64,000 nucleotides of DNA from DATKDF01 sp963752045 (GCA_963752045.1 CAVVWN010000006.1:1-64000); one strand, 5' to 3'; shown: positions 41,867 through 52,132, counted from the stretch's first letter. Numbers and translations: made by a program. The notes: generated by a model from the letters alone, not told the origin.

Positions 41867-42741
41867 TGGCACTCGTCGACGTTCGCCGCCTCGTGAAGGA
41901 ATTCCCTGCCCGGGGCGGATGGCTCTCCGGACAGGCGCCGGTTCGCGCCGTCGATGACGTGAGCTTCACGATCGACCGGGGCGAGATGTTCGGCCTCGTC
42001 GGCGAATCCGGCTGTGGCAAGACGACGACGGGCCGCTGCCTGCTGCGCCTGGTCGAACCGAAGTCTGGAGAGATCCGCTTCGACGGCATGGACGTGCTGG
42101 CGCTCTCGGCCCGCGAGCTTCGCCGGGCGCGCCGCCACTTCCAGATCGTGTTTCAGGATCCGTACTCGTCGCTCAATCCGCGCATGCGGGCGGGCGAGAG
42201 CGTGGCCGAGCCTCTCGTCATCCACGGCGTGGGCGACGCCGCCACGCGGCGCGCGCGCGTCGGCGAGCTCTTCGAGCTCGTGGGCCTCGACCCGGAGGAT
42301 GCGGTGAAATACCCGCACGAGTTCAGCGGCGGCGAGCGGCAGCGTATCGGCGTGGCCCGCGCGATCGCGCTCGAGCCGTCGTTCATCGTCGCCGACGAGC
42401 CGGTGTCCTCGCTCGATGTCTCCGTCCAGGCACAGGTGGTCAACCTGCTGCTCGACCTGCGGGAGCGGCTGGGACTCACCTATCTCTTCATCGCCCACGA
42501 CCTGCGGCTGGTCCGCCAGATCTGCGATCGCGTGGCGGTGATGTATCGAGGCCGGTTCGTCGAGATGGCCGGGGCCGAGCAGGTGTTCGCGTCGCCGTGC
42601 CACGCCTACACGAAGGCGCTGCTCTCGGCCATTCCCCACCTCAGGCCGGGCGATCGGCTGGAGCGCATCCCGTTTCCGGCCTCGAACTTCAGGCCGCTGC
42701 CGCTCAGGGAAGTCGGCGACGGACACTACGCGGCCGTCTGA
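41866..42741 (+). CDS. Oligopeptide/dipeptide ABC transporter ATP-binding protein (DppF/OppF type)
   Basis: 291 aa: Walker A GESGCGKTTTGR, Q-loop FQIVFQDPYSSLNPR, signature FSGGERQR, Walker B FIVADEPVSSLD, H-loop LFIAHDL. The stretch VDDVSFTIDRGEMFGLVGES is typical of OppF. ATG 41866 shares the A of the upstream TGA. A heterodimer with the DppD-type ATPase would drive peptide import, but the membrane partners are elsewhere. Confidence 0.93.
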   Translation: MALVDVRRLVKEFPARGGWLSGQAPVRAVDDVSFTIDRGEMFGLVGESGCGKTTTGRCLLRLVEPKSGEIRFDGMDVLALSARELRRARRHFQIVFQDPYSSLNPRMRAGESVAEPLVIHGVGDAATRRARVGELFELVGLDPEDAVKYPHEFSGGERQRIGVARAIALEPSFIVADEPVSSLDVSVQAQVVNLLLDLRERLGLTYLFIAHDLRLVRQICDRVAVMYRGRFVEMAGAEQVFASPCHAYTKALLSAIPHLRPGDRLERIPFPASNFRPLPLREVGDGHYAAV

Positions 42742-42752
42742 GCGTGTCGGGT

Positions 42753-42783
42753 GTAGGGCGGACTGAAGTTCAGTCCGCCCTAC
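42753..42783. terminator. 31-bp palindrome between convergent genes
   Basis: GTAGGGCGGACTGAA-G-TTCAGTCCGCCCTAC, with 15-bp perfect arms. It lies between the DppF-type stop (42741) and the ABC ATPase stop (42789), where a bidirectional terminator would fit. Same family as the palindrome at 19377-19403, so it is also a dispersed repeat. Confidence 0.7.
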
Positions 42784-42788
42784 GAGGT

Positions 42789-43475
42789 TCAGGCCGCCCG
42801 CCGGACGTCCTTTTCGACCTTGCCGTCGCGGATGTGGATCACGCGATGGGCGTGCTCGGCCACCTCGGCCTCGTGGGTGACGATGATGATGGTGTTGCCC
42901 GCCTCGTGCAGCCGCTCGAAGAGGCTCATGATCTCGACGCCCGTCTTGGTATCCAGGTTGCCGGTGGGCTCGTCGGCGAGAAGGATCGAGGGGTTGTTGA
43001 CGAGCGCGCGGGCGATGGCCACGCGCTGGCGCTGCCCGCCCGAGAGCTGATTCGGCCGGTGATGCTTGCGGTCGGAGAGCTCGACCTTGTCGAGCGCCTG
43101 GCTGGCGCGGTCCGCTCGGGCCTTCGACGACAACCCGGCATAGATGAGCGGCAGTTCCACGTTGTGGAGCGCCGTTGCCCGCGGCAGCAGGTTGAACGTC
43201 TGGAAGACGAAGCCGATTTCCTCGTTCCTGATGCGCGCCAGCTCGTCGTCGTTCATCTCGCTCACCTGCTTGCCGTTCAAGAGGTAGCTGCCCTTCGACG
43301 GCGTGTCGAGGCACCCGATGAGGTTCATGAGCGTGGACTTGCCGGAGCCGGAAGGGCCCATGATGGCCACGTACTCGCCACGGTCGATCTGAATCGACAC
43401 GCCGCTGAGCGCGTGGACCTTCTCCTCGCCCATCTCGTAGGACTTCCACAGGTCGTGCGTTTCAATCAGCGCCAT
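42789..43475 (-). CDS. ABC transporter ATP-binding protein (MacB/LolD type)
   Basis: 228 aa: Walker A GPSGSGKST, Q-loop FVFQTFNLLP, signature LSGGQRQR, LLADEPTGNLDTKTG as Walker B, H-loop IVTHEAEVAEHA. The wording is that of MacB/LolD/FtsE-like ATPases acting with an FtsX-fold permease in efflux or lipoprotein release. No such permease is adjacent. Start 43475 lies 12 nt behind acs, so it may be read through from acs. Confidence 0.9.
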   Translation of the reverse strand: MALIETHDLWKSYEMGEEKVHALSGVSIQIDRGEYVAIMGPSGSGKSTLMNLIGCLDTPSKGSYLLNGKQVSEMNDDELARIRNEEIGFVFQTFNLLPRATALHNVELPLIYAGLSSKARADRASQALDKVELSDRKHHRPNQLSGGQRQRVAIARALVNNPSILLADEPTGNLDTKTGVEIMSLFERLHEAGNTIIIVTHEAEVAEHAHRVIHIRDGKVEKDVRRAA

Positions 43476-43487
43476 ATGAACCCCGGC

Positions 43488-45452
<1,965 letters not shown>

Positions 45453-45567
45453 GAGGGTCCTCTGCGGCCGGCCGCTCGCGGCCGCTGTTCCTGCACCAGC
45501 CTACACCGGGAGCCGCCGGAAAGACGCCGCGAGCCGGGACGGCGCGGGCCGTCGGCCGCCTTGGGCC

Positions 45568-46035
45568 CTACGCCTGCGGCGGCGCGACCTTCTTCCGGAA
45601 GATCGCCAGTCCGAGCAGCGAGCCGAGCATGCTGAAGACCGCGTACACGGGCAGGTTGATGACAAACGCCAGAAACGCCAGGCTGTTGCCCTCGATGAGA
45701 CCCAGCACCAGGTCGCGCACTTCGGGCGGCACGTCGGAGCTCGAGTCGAGCGCCTGGCGGACCTGTTCCTGCCACATCTCACCGCCGACCGAGAGCAGGA
45801 TGAGCGCGCCGAGGCCGGCAATGATGGCGCCGATGACGCCGGCCAGCAGGCCGCCGATCACGGCGTCCCCGGTCTCGATCGGCTCGGGCGTCCGCTGCTG
45901 CTGAAGGTAGACCACGAGCACGCCTCCGGCAACGACCCAGAGGCAGCAGCACATGTTGAAGGTCGACACCACCGGCAGAGACGACAGCACGCCGATGAAC
46001 AATCCGCCGAGCAGTGCGGGCTGGTGTTTGGACAT
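45568..46035 (-). CDS. Small integral membrane protein, unknown
   Basis: 155 aa with four hydrophobic segments: a Gly-rich first (ALLGGLFIGVLSSLPVVSTF), a Cys-rich second (NMCCCLWVVAGGVLVVYL), a third (VIGGLLAGVIGAIIAGLGAL) and a fourth near the C-terminus (NLPVYAVFSMLGSLLGLAIF), with a soluble loop between. SD GAGGAT precedes ATG 46035. It follows the inositol-phosphate synthase gene by 35 nt. It resembles DUF5518-like membrane proteins but I cannot name it. Confidence 0.7.
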   Translation of the reverse strand: MSKHQPALLGGLFIGVLSSLPVVSTFNMCCCLWVVAGGVLVVYLQQQRTPEPIETGDAVIGGLLAGVIGAIIAGLGALILLSVGGEMWQEQVRQALDSSSDVPPEVRDLVLGLIEGNSLAFLAFVINLPVYAVFSMLGSLLGLAIFRKKVAPPQA

Positions 46036-46070
46036 GTCAGCGATCCTCGAATCCCGGGTGTACGTGCACG

Positions 46071-47384
46071 TCAGTCGTAGTACTCACGCCCGAGGTGCGT
46101 GATGAGCTCTTCGCCTCGCATGTAGCGCAGCGTGTTCTTCAGCTTCATCAACTGGATGAAGAGGTCGTGCTCGGGGTAGAGCCCCTTGGCGAACATCGGG
46201 CTCTTGAAGTAGAACGACAGCCACTCCTGAATGCCCGACATGCCCGCGCGCCGCGCCAGGTCGAGGAAGATCGCGACGTCGAGCACGATGGGCGCCGCCA
46301 GAATCGAATCCCGGCACAGGAAATTGATCTTGAGCTGCATCGGGTAGCCGAGCCAGCCCACCAGATCGATGTTGTCCCAGCCTTCCTTGTTGTCACCGCG
46401 CGGCGGGTAGTAGTTGATGCGCACCACGTGGTGCAGATTCGCGTAGAGATCCGGATACAGGTTCGGCTGGAGGATGTAGTCGAGCACCGACTTCTTGCTC
46501 TCCTCCTTCGTCTTGAACGACTCCGGATCGTCGAGCACCTCGCCGTCGCGATTTCCCAGGATGTTGGTCGAATACCACCCCTCGACGCCGAGGAGCCGAG
46601 CCTTGAGCCCCGGCGCGATGATCGTCTTGATGAGCGTCTGCCCCGTCTTCAGATCCTTGCCGGCGAGCGGCGAGCCGGTCGTCTGCGCGAGCTCGACGAG
46701 CGCCGGAACGTCGGCGCTCAGGTTCGGCGCGGCGTTCGCGTAGGGAATGCCTTCGCGGATGGCCGCGTAGGCGTAGATCATGCTCGACGGAATCGAGACG
46801 TCACTCGACTCGAGCGCCTTCTCGAACGCGGCAAGCGACTGGTGCGCCGCCGATTCCTGCAGGAAGACTTCGGTGCTGCCGCACCACACCATCACCATGC
46901 GATCGAGGTTGTGCGTGGCCTTGAACCGCCGGATGTCGTCGATGAGCTGCTCGGCAAGGTCCTTCTTGCTCTTGCCCTTCTTCACGTTCGGGCCGTCGAG
47001 CCGCTTGACGTACTGCCGATCGAAGACCGCCGGCATCGGCTTGATGGCCGTGAGCTCATCCTTGATCTGGTCGAGAAGCGACGACTCGAGCACGCCCGCC
47101 GTCCGGGCCGCGTCGTAGCAGTTCTCTTCGAAGATGTCCCACGCGCCGAACACGAGATCGTCGAGCGCGGCGAGCGGCACGAAGTCGCGAAGCGCCGGGG
47201 CGCGCCCTTCCGTGCGCTTGCCAAGCCTGATGGTGCCCATCTCGGCGAGCGATCCGATGGGCTTGGCGAGCCCCCTGCGAACCGCGAGCGTGCCCGCGAT
47301 GGTGGTGGTGCTCACGGCCCCGAGGCCGACGAGCAGAACGCCGACTTTGCCGCCGGCTGGACTGATGGAAACGCCTGTCGTCAC
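46071..47384 (-). CDS. Inositol-3-phosphate synthase
   Basis: Converts glucose-6-phosphate to 1L-myo-inositol 1-phosphate with NAD. 437 aa: NAD-binding VGVLLVGLGAVSTTTIAGTL, WDIFEENCYDAARTAGVL, LAGKDLKTGQTLIKTIIAPG, GWYSTNILGNRDGEVLDDPE and HHVVRINYYPPRGDNKEGWD are the hallmark blocks. Among bacteria it is typical of those that make inositol lipids or inositol-containing solutes. GTG start at 47384 has TATAGT only 8 nt upstream and no ribosome site. Divergent from the methyltransferase-like gene across 26 bp. Confidence 0.95.
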   Translation of the reverse strand: MTTGVSISPAGGKVGVLLVGLGAVSTTTIAGTLAVRRGLAKPIGSLAEMGTIRLGKRTEGRAPALRDFVPLAALDDLVFGAWDIFEENCYDAARTAGVLESSLLDQIKDELTAIKPMPAVFDRQYVKRLDGPNVKKGKSKKDLAEQLIDDIRRFKATHNLDRMVMVWCGSTEVFLQESAAHQSLAAFEKALESSDVSIPSSMIYAYAAIREGIPYANAAPNLSADVPALVELAQTTGSPLAGKDLKTGQTLIKTIIAPGLKARLLGVEGWYSTNILGNRDGEVLDDPESFKTKEESKKSVLDYILQPNLYPDLYANLHHVVRINYYPPRGDNKEGWDNIDLVGWLGYPMQLKINFLCRDSILAAPIVLDVAIFLDLARRAGMSGIQEWLSFYFKSPMFAKGLYPEHDLFIQLMKLKNTLRYMRGEELITHLGREYYD

Positions 47385-47392
47385 GGCCGGAA

Positions 47393-47398
47393 ACTATA
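47393..47398 (-). promoter_or_regulatory. Putative -10 box of the inositol-phosphate synthase gene
   Basis: TATAGT on the minus strand, 8 nt before the GTG start. It overlaps the -10-like box of the divergent gene at 47395-47400. Confidence 0.4.
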
Positions 47399-47400
47399 TC
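47395..47400 (+). promoter_or_regulatory. Putative -10 box of the methyltransferase-like gene
   Basis: TATATC, 10 nt before ATG 47411; it shares four bases with the opposing box at 47393-47398. Confidence 0.35.
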
Positions 47401-47410
47401 ATTCAGTACG

Positions 47411-47962
47411 ATGCCCGGTTGGTTCCGCAGCGGATTGCCTCCACATCAGACGGCGCTGGCCATGCTCGGAGCCAAGGCCGGCCAGGACGTCGTGTTCCTC
47501 GGCGCTGCCGAGCCAGACCTCGCTGCCGAAGTCGCCCGGCTCACCGGACTCAACGGCCGGACCGTCGTCGCCGCCGAGGGTCCAGCCGATCGACGCGCCG
47601 TCGAAGCGGCAGCCGCAAGGGCCGGCACGCTTGTCGAGCTTGCCACGGCCGGTCCTGAAGGAGTCGGCGAGACAGACACGTTCGACCTGGCGGCCGTCAC
47701 GATGAAGTGGCCCGATCTTGCCGCGAGCACCCGGGCCGCAACGCTTCGCGAAGCGTTCCGGCTCGTGCGCCCGGGCGGACGCATCGTCCTCGTGTTGTCG
47801 GTGGGCAGAGCCCGCTGGCCGGCGGGCCAGCGATCGGTGCCGAAGGAACTGGCCGGTGAGGCGCTCGATCTGCTCAGCGGCGCTGGATGCCGCGCGGTGC
47901 GCCTGCTCGGCGAGGTGCCGGGAACGACCTACATCGAAGCGGTCAAGCCGCGCCTCACCTGA
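47411..47962 (+). CDS. SAM-dependent methyltransferase-like protein
   Basis: 183 aa. A Rossmann-like layout: GAKAGQDVVFLGAAEPDLAA at motif I, NGRTVVAAEG, then REAFRLVRPGGRIVLVLSVG as the post-I/motif III turn and TTYIEAVKP as the last strand. Motif I lacks the usual GxGxG (GAAEPD instead), so SAM binding is doubtful; it may be a divergent or inactive member. Convergent with the SDR gene with an 8-nt overlap. Confidence 0.65.
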   Translation: MPGWFRSGLPPHQTALAMLGAKAGQDVVFLGAAEPDLAAEVARLTGLNGRTVVAAEGPADRRAVEAAAARAGTLVELATAGPEGVGETDTFDLAAVTMKWPDLAASTRAATLREAFRLVRPGGRIVLVLSVGRARWPAGQRSVPKELAGEALDLLSGAGCRAVRLLGEVPGTTYIEAVKPRLT

Positions 47963-48704
47963 GGCACGTCAGGTGGCGCCCGCCGTCGATCGCGATCGTC
48001 TCGCCGGTGATCCAGCCCGACTGCGGTGATATCAGAAACGCGATGAGGTCGGCCACCTCCTCGGGCGTGCCCGGGCGGCCGAGCGGATGGGTGGCCTTCG
48101 ACCGCTCGAGAAAACCCGCGTACTTGTCCTCGTCCATGCCGCCTCGTCGATGCAGGTTGGTGACGACCACGCCGGGATTGACGGCATTGACGCGCACGCC
48201 GGCGGGCGCAAGATCGAGCGCGGCGCATCGGGTCAGTTGATCGACGGCCGCCTTGCTCACGCAGTACGACACGAGGCCGGGGAACGCACGCGTGCCGGCC
48301 ACGCTCGATACGTTGACGACGGCGCCCTTGCTCGCGGTGAGCGCCGGAATCGCGGCGCGAAGCAGACGGAACGGCGCGCGCGCGTTGACGTCGAGCATCT
48401 CGTCCCAGGCCGCGTCGGTCGTCTCGGCCACGCCTCCCGACGCGATGATGCCGGCGGCGTTGACGACCGCGTCGATGCGCCCGAAGGCCAGAAGCGCAGC
48501 GGCCACGATGGCCTCGGGCGCGCCGGCGGCCGTCACGTCGGGGGGGGCGGCGCGGGCGGCGGCGAGAATCTCCTCACTCACGGCCCGGAGCGCGGCCTCG
48601 TCGCGGCCAACTGCCAGCACACCGCACCCATCGGCCGCGAGCCGCCGCGCGCTCGCCCGCCCGATCCCCGACGATGCCCCCGTCACAATCGCCCCTCGAG
48701 TCAT
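47955..48704 (-). CDS. SDR family oxidoreductase
   Basis: 249 aa classical short-chain dehydrogenase: VTGASSGIGRASARRLAADG (NAD(P) motif), NAAGI, NVSSVAGT with the catalytic Ser, YCVSKAAVD with the Tyr and Lys, and VNPGVVVTNL. Substrate unknown; the FabG-like wording allows several. ATG 48704 is preceded 6 nt upstream by TAAACT, and the RAYT-type palindrome begins one base beyond that. Confidence 0.92.
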   Translation of the reverse strand: MTRGAIVTGASSGIGRASARRLAADGCGVLAVGRDEAALRAVSEEILAAARAAPPDVTAAGAPEAIVAAALLAFGRIDAVVNAAGIIASGGVAETTDAAWDEMLDVNARAPFRLLRAAIPALTASKGAVVNVSSVAGTRAFPGLVSYCVSKAAVDQLTRCAALDLAPAGVRVNAVNPGVVVTNLHRRGGMDEDKYAGFLERSKATHPLGRPGTPEEVADLIAFLISPQSGWITGETIAIDGGRHLTCLR

Positions 48705-48710
48705 GCAGGG

Positions 48711-48716
48711 AGTTTA
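48711..48716 (-). promoter_or_regulatory. Putative -10 box of the SDR gene
   Basis: TAAACT on the minus strand, 6 nt before ATG 48704, identical in sequence and spacing to the box of purE. The repeat at 48718 occupies the place of a -35. Confidence 0.35.
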
Positions 48717-48717
48717 A

Positions 48718-48837
48718 GGGGGACGGGTCTGTTTTCCACAGATCGGGCCCGTGGGGTGCCAGGGCTCGTTCGGGCATTCGCCCGCCTGAGCCCTGGCACC
48801 TTTCCGGCCCGATCTGCGGAAAACAGACCCGTCCCCC
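48718..48837. repeat. 120-bp REP pair (BIME/MITE-like) of the RAYT family
   Basis: An almost complete palindrome: 32-nt outer arms with one mismatch (48718-48749 / 48806-48837; begins GGGGGACGGGTCTGTTTTCC), 13-bp inner arms GGTGCCAGGGCTC / GAGCCCTGGCACC (48755-48767 / 48788-48800) and a CGGGC-ATTC-GCCCG tip. The outer and inner blocks match the REPs bounding the RAYT at 4547-5236, with the transposase gene absent. It lies between the divergent SDR and TonB genes. Confidence 0.85.
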
Positions 48838-48884
48838 TTCTGAGCGCGTGATCCGGTGCCGAAAAGACGGGATGCCGGCCTGTC

Positions 48885-49991
48885 ATGGAAGACCGACTCC
48901 CCACCTCACCTCTGCCCGAGGTCTACTCAGCGGCAGAAGTCGCGCACGCCGCTGGCGTGCCCGTGCGCCAGGTCGCCGGCCTGGTCGAAACCGGACAGGT
49001 GTACTCAGAAGACGGGTTCATTCCCGAAGAGGACGCCGTGCGCCTCGTCCGGCAACTCACCGGAAAGCTTCCGGCCGGCGCGGTCCGGATGCCCATCACC
49101 CTGGTTCCCGCCTCACGGCGCAACCGGGGCGGCATGTCGTTTTTCACCTCGAGCTTGCTTCACGGGGCTCTCGTCGCGCTACTCGCCCTCGCCTCTGCCT
49201 TCGGCTGGGTCGCGTCCCGCGACACCGAGACCGTCCTGCCCCCCGACAAGCCCGCTCGCCTGGTGTTCCTGAACCTGCCGGGTCCGGGCGGCGGCGGAGG
49301 GGGAGGCGGCCTCAGAATGCCCGCACCGCCGCCACAAGCCAGGCGCAAGGCGCCTGAACCAAAGGCTGTCGCGAGCCCGATCCCGCCCGTCAGGCGTGTC
49401 GCCGCGCCGCCTCGGCGGTTGCCGCCTCGCCGGCCTCCGGTCCGCCCGCCCCCGCGGCCCGAACCGCGGCCGGTGCAACCTCTGCCCGACCTCGAGGTCG
49501 AGCAGGCCGTCCAGGCCCCGGTCGTGCCCATGGCGAGCGACCAGATCGAGCTTTCCGGCCTGCCCGATCCCCCCGCGCCCGCCCCTGCGCCCAGTGCCGG
49601 ACCGGGTTCCGGCGGCGGCATTGGCAGAGGAACCGGAGCCGGGCTTGGCGAAGGCGACGGCGGCGGCATCGGCGCCGGCACGGGCGGAGGCACCGGCGGC
49701 GGACCGTACCAGCCGGGCAGCGGCATCGAGCCTCCGACGCTCGTCCGGGAAGTCAGAGCCAACTACACGGCCGAAGCACGCCGGCAGGCCATCGAGGGCG
49801 AGGTCGTCCTCGAAGTCGTGGTTGGCCGCGACGGCCGCGTGCGCAACGTGCGCGTCACGCGCGGCCTGGGCGCAGGCCTCGACCAGAAGGCCGTCGAGGC
49901 CGTCCGCGAGTGGCGCTTCACGCCGGCGCGCCGCGCCGGCTCCGCCGTAGACGTCGTCGTCACGGTGTCCGTGGAATTCACGCTGAGGTAG
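48885..49991 (+). CDS. Energy transducer TonB with an N-terminal MerR-like HTH
   Basis: 368 aa. Residues 12-60 (VYSAAEVAHAAGVPVRQVAG, then DGFIPEEDAVRLVRQLTG) look like a MerR-type helix-turn-helix; a single TM follows at about 84-108 (SLLHGALVALLALASAFGWV), then a Pro-rich region, a Gly-rich linker, and a TonB C-terminal domain at about 290-368 (VRANYTAEARRQAIEGEVVL, VRNVRVTRGLGAGLDQKAVE, VREWRFTPARR). The HTH would be cytoplasmic and the TonB domain periplasmic. It heads a three-gene run with the FxLYD-like and VWFA genes. ATG 48885 has no clear ribosome site. Confidence 0.9.
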   Translation: MEDRLPTSPLPEVYSAAEVAHAAGVPVRQVAGLVETGQVYSEDGFIPEEDAVRLVRQLTGKLPAGAVRMPITLVPASRRNRGGMSFFTSSLLHGALVALLALASAFGWVASRDTETVLPPDKPARLVFLNLPGPGGGGGGGGLRMPAPPPQARRKAPEPKAVASPIPPVRRVAAPPRRLPPRRPPVRPPPRPEPRPVQPLPDLEVEQAVQAPVVPMASDQIELSGLPDPPAPAPAPSAGPGSGGGIGRGTGAGLGEGDGGGIGAGTGGGTGGGPYQPGSGIEPPTLVREVRANYTAEARRQAIEGEVVLEVVVGRDGRVRNVRVTRGLGAGLDQKAVEAVREWRFTPARRAGSAVDVVVTVSVEFTLR

Positions 49992-49995
49992 ACGT

Positions 49996-50970
49996 ATGGA
50001 ACTCCTGCTCATTGCTGTCGTTCTCATCGCCATCGGCCTGGCAGCCGTCATGTCGGCCGTCGCATGGAAGCTTCTCTCCGACGGACGCAATCGCTCGGCC
50101 GCCCGGGTGGCGCACCTCGAGCAGATGGCATATGCCGAAGCCGATGCCGACGTTCAGGCCGAGGAGGTCGACCGGTTCGCGGCCCTCGACGACTGGCGGC
50201 TGGACCAGGAGAACGAGGAGAACGAGGAAGAGGAGGACGACGACTGGGACCTGGCGATACGTCCCGTCGGTCGTGACGCGCGCACGCCGCCACCGGAGAG
50301 ACGCCCCGAGCCGGCACGCCCGGCCGCGCGAGTGAGGATCGTCCAGGGGCCACGCCGCGAAGCAGGCAGGCCGCCCGCGGTGGCGCGCGGCGACATGTTC
50401 GGGTCATCAGCCGGTCGATCGCCACGCCCCCGGCGTCAGGGCCTCGCCGCATTACTCACGGCCGCCGCTCTGCTTCTCGTCGGCACGGGCGTGGTCTATG
50501 CCGTCCGCTCGGCCCCGTCGCTTGCGGGCGTGGCACGGCAAGTCGCGGCACCGAACCCCGCCTCGCTCGAGCCGCTCGAGCTGCTTTCGCTCAGGCACAG
50601 CTCGGATCCCACCGGCGCCTTCACCGTGACCGGGCTCGTCGAGAACCCGGTTGACGGCGCGTCGCTCACGGGCATCGTGGCCGTCGTGTATCTCTTCGAC
50701 GAAGAAGGACGCTACTACGCGGGCGGCCGGGCCGGCATCGAGCTCACCTCGTTCCGCCCCGGTGAAGAATCGCCTTTCGTCGTCGTGGTGCCCAACGCGG
50801 GCAGGGTCAGCCGATATCGCGTTGGCTTCCGCTTCGAAGACGGTGGCGTCGTCTCGCACGTGGACGGGCGCGGCCGGCCGCCGCGCGGAACGACGGGAGA
50901 TGCGGTCAACGGCGCCGACGCCGGCACGAAGAACCGGCCGGGCAGAACGCCGCATCGCGCGGAGGGCTGA
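49996..50970 (+). CDS. Two-TM protein with a C-terminal FxLYD-like domain
   Basis: 324 aa. The first TM is at 4-25 (LLIAVVLIAIGLAAVMSAVA); a strongly acidic stretch follows (DQENEENEEEEDDD, about residues 72-85), then a basic Pro/Arg-rich linker, a second TM at about 155-172 (GLAALLTAAALLLVGTGVVY) and a beta-rich C-terminal domain (GAFTVTGLVENPVDGASLTG, VYLFDEEGRYYAGGRAGIEL) like FxLYD domains in bacterial envelope proteins. Four nt separate it from the tonB stop. Function unknown. Confidence 0.7.
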   Translation: MELLLIAVVLIAIGLAAVMSAVAWKLLSDGRNRSAARVAHLEQMAYAEADADVQAEEVDRFAALDDWRLDQENEENEEEEDDDWDLAIRPVGRDARTPPPERRPEPARPAARVRIVQGPRREAGRPPAVARGDMFGSSAGRSPRPRRQGLAALLTAAALLLVGTGVVYAVRSAPSLAGVARQVAAPNPASLEPLELLSLRHSSDPTGAFTVTGLVENPVDGASLTGIVAVVYLFDEEGRYYAGGRAGIELTSFRPGEESPFVVVVPNAGRVSRYRVGFRFEDGGVVSHVDGRGRPPRGTTGDAVNGADAGTKNRPGRTPHRAEG

Positions 50971-50974
50971 ACCG

Positions 50975-52084
50975 ATGCACAACGCCTCCCCAACCCGACG
51001 GCCATCCGCCCTGCCGCTCCTTGCGGCCGGCACGCTCGGAACGTTGCTCCTGCTCGCGCCGGTCTCCGCGCGCGAAACCCAGGAGCGGCCAACCGGCCAG
51101 GGATTCTCGTTTCGCAGCGGCGCCAACCTGATCAACGTCACCGCCACGGTGACCGACGAGCACGGCCGGTTCGTGCCGAACCTCGGCGCCGATGACTTCG
51201 AGGTCTACGAAGACGGCAAGCGGGTGGCCATCGCCCAGTTCGAAACCGAGCGCGTGCCCGTCAGCCTTGGCATCGCGCTCGACACGAGCGGCAGCATGGT
51301 GGGCGACAAGATCGAAGCGGCACGCGCCGCCCTCGACCGCTTCCTGTTCGACCTGCTCGGACCGCAGGACGAAGTGTTTCTCTATCGCTTCGACAGCAGG
51401 CCGGAGCTTGTGGAGGCCTGGACGGAAGACCGGCGCGCGGTGAGCCGCGCGCTCGGCAACGTGAAGCCCACGGGCGGAACGGCGATGTACGACACGGTGG
51501 CCCAGGCGGTGCCGCTTGCGCAGGCCGGCACGCGGCGCAAGAAGGCGCTCGTCGTCATCTCGGACGGACGCGATACGAGCAGCCGCACCGAGGTCGACGA
51601 CCTCCGCGGCCTCATTCGCGAGACCGAGGTCCTCGTCTACGCCATCGGCATCGACGCGTCGGGCGACCCGGGAGCCCGCTACTCGAGCGCGGTCGCGCAG
51701 CCACCTGCCCAACCCCGCTCGGTACCGGTTCCAACGGCCTTCCCGGGCCAGAAGCCGGTGGTGAAGCCGCCCGCACCGCCTCCCCCGCCACCGACCCGGC
51801 CGACGCGGTCGACTTCTTCACGGCGAAACTCGCCGAGCGGCGACAGAGTCGACGCCGCGGCCCTCCAGGCCATCACGGACGACAGCGGCGGCCGAACCGA
51901 GATCATCGTCACCGCCGCGGATCTCGACCCGGCCACGGCCGGCATCGCCGACGAGCTCAGCCGGCAGTACTTCATCGGCTATTCCTCGTCGGTCCCAAGC
52001 GACGGCCGCTGGCACACGATCGAGGTGCGCGTCGAATCCGGCAACTACACCGTCCGCGCCCGCCGAGGCTTCATCGCAAACTGA
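50975..52084 (+). CDS. VWFA-related domain protein (acidobacterial type)
   Basis: 369 aa with a signal peptide (LPLLAAGTLGTLLLLAPVSA). An N-terminal beta-sandwich (INVTATVTDEHGRFVPNLGA then DDFEVYEDGKRVAIAQFE) precedes a von Willebrand A domain whose MIDAS is LDTSGSM, followed by VISDGRDTSSRTEVDD, and it ends YFIGYSSSVPSDGRWHTIEV. This arrangement is the VWFA-related acidobacterial family. A Pro-rich linker divides the A domain. ATG 50975 lies 4 nt after the previous stop, so it is in the tonB operon. Exact role unknown; likely protein binding at the cell surface. Confidence 0.9.
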   Translation: MHNASPTRRPSALPLLAAGTLGTLLLLAPVSARETQERPTGQGFSFRSGANLINVTATVTDEHGRFVPNLGADDFEVYEDGKRVAIAQFETERVPVSLGIALDTSGSMVGDKIEAARAALDRFLFDLLGPQDEVFLYRFDSRPELVEAWTEDRRAVSRALGNVKPTGGTAMYDTVAQAVPLAQAGTRRKKALVVISDGRDTSSRTEVDDLRGLIRETEVLVYAIGIDASGDPGARYSSAVAQPPAQPRSVPVPTAFPGQKPVVKPPAPPPPPPTRPTRSTSSRRNSPSGDRVDAAALQAITDDSGGRTEIIVTAADLDPATAGIADELSRQYFIGYSSSVPSDGRWHTIEVRVESGNYTVRARRGFIAN

Positions 52085-52104
52085 CCCAGCGCCCAACGCC
52101 GAGC

Positions 52105-52132
52105 GCCCAGAGCCCAGAGCCCAGAGCCCAGA
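52105..52132. repeat. Four tandem copies of GCCCAGA
   Basis: A 7-bp unit repeated four times in the 72-bp gap between the VWFA stop and the ZIP gene, just upstream of its -10 box. Length polymorphism at such a place could tune expression. Confidence 0.6.

Noticed and set aside
51700..51840. Possible pair of compensating frameshifts in the VWFA gene linker
   Set aside because: The Pro-rich linker is variable in this family and the flanking domains are in one frame, so no shift needs to be assumed.
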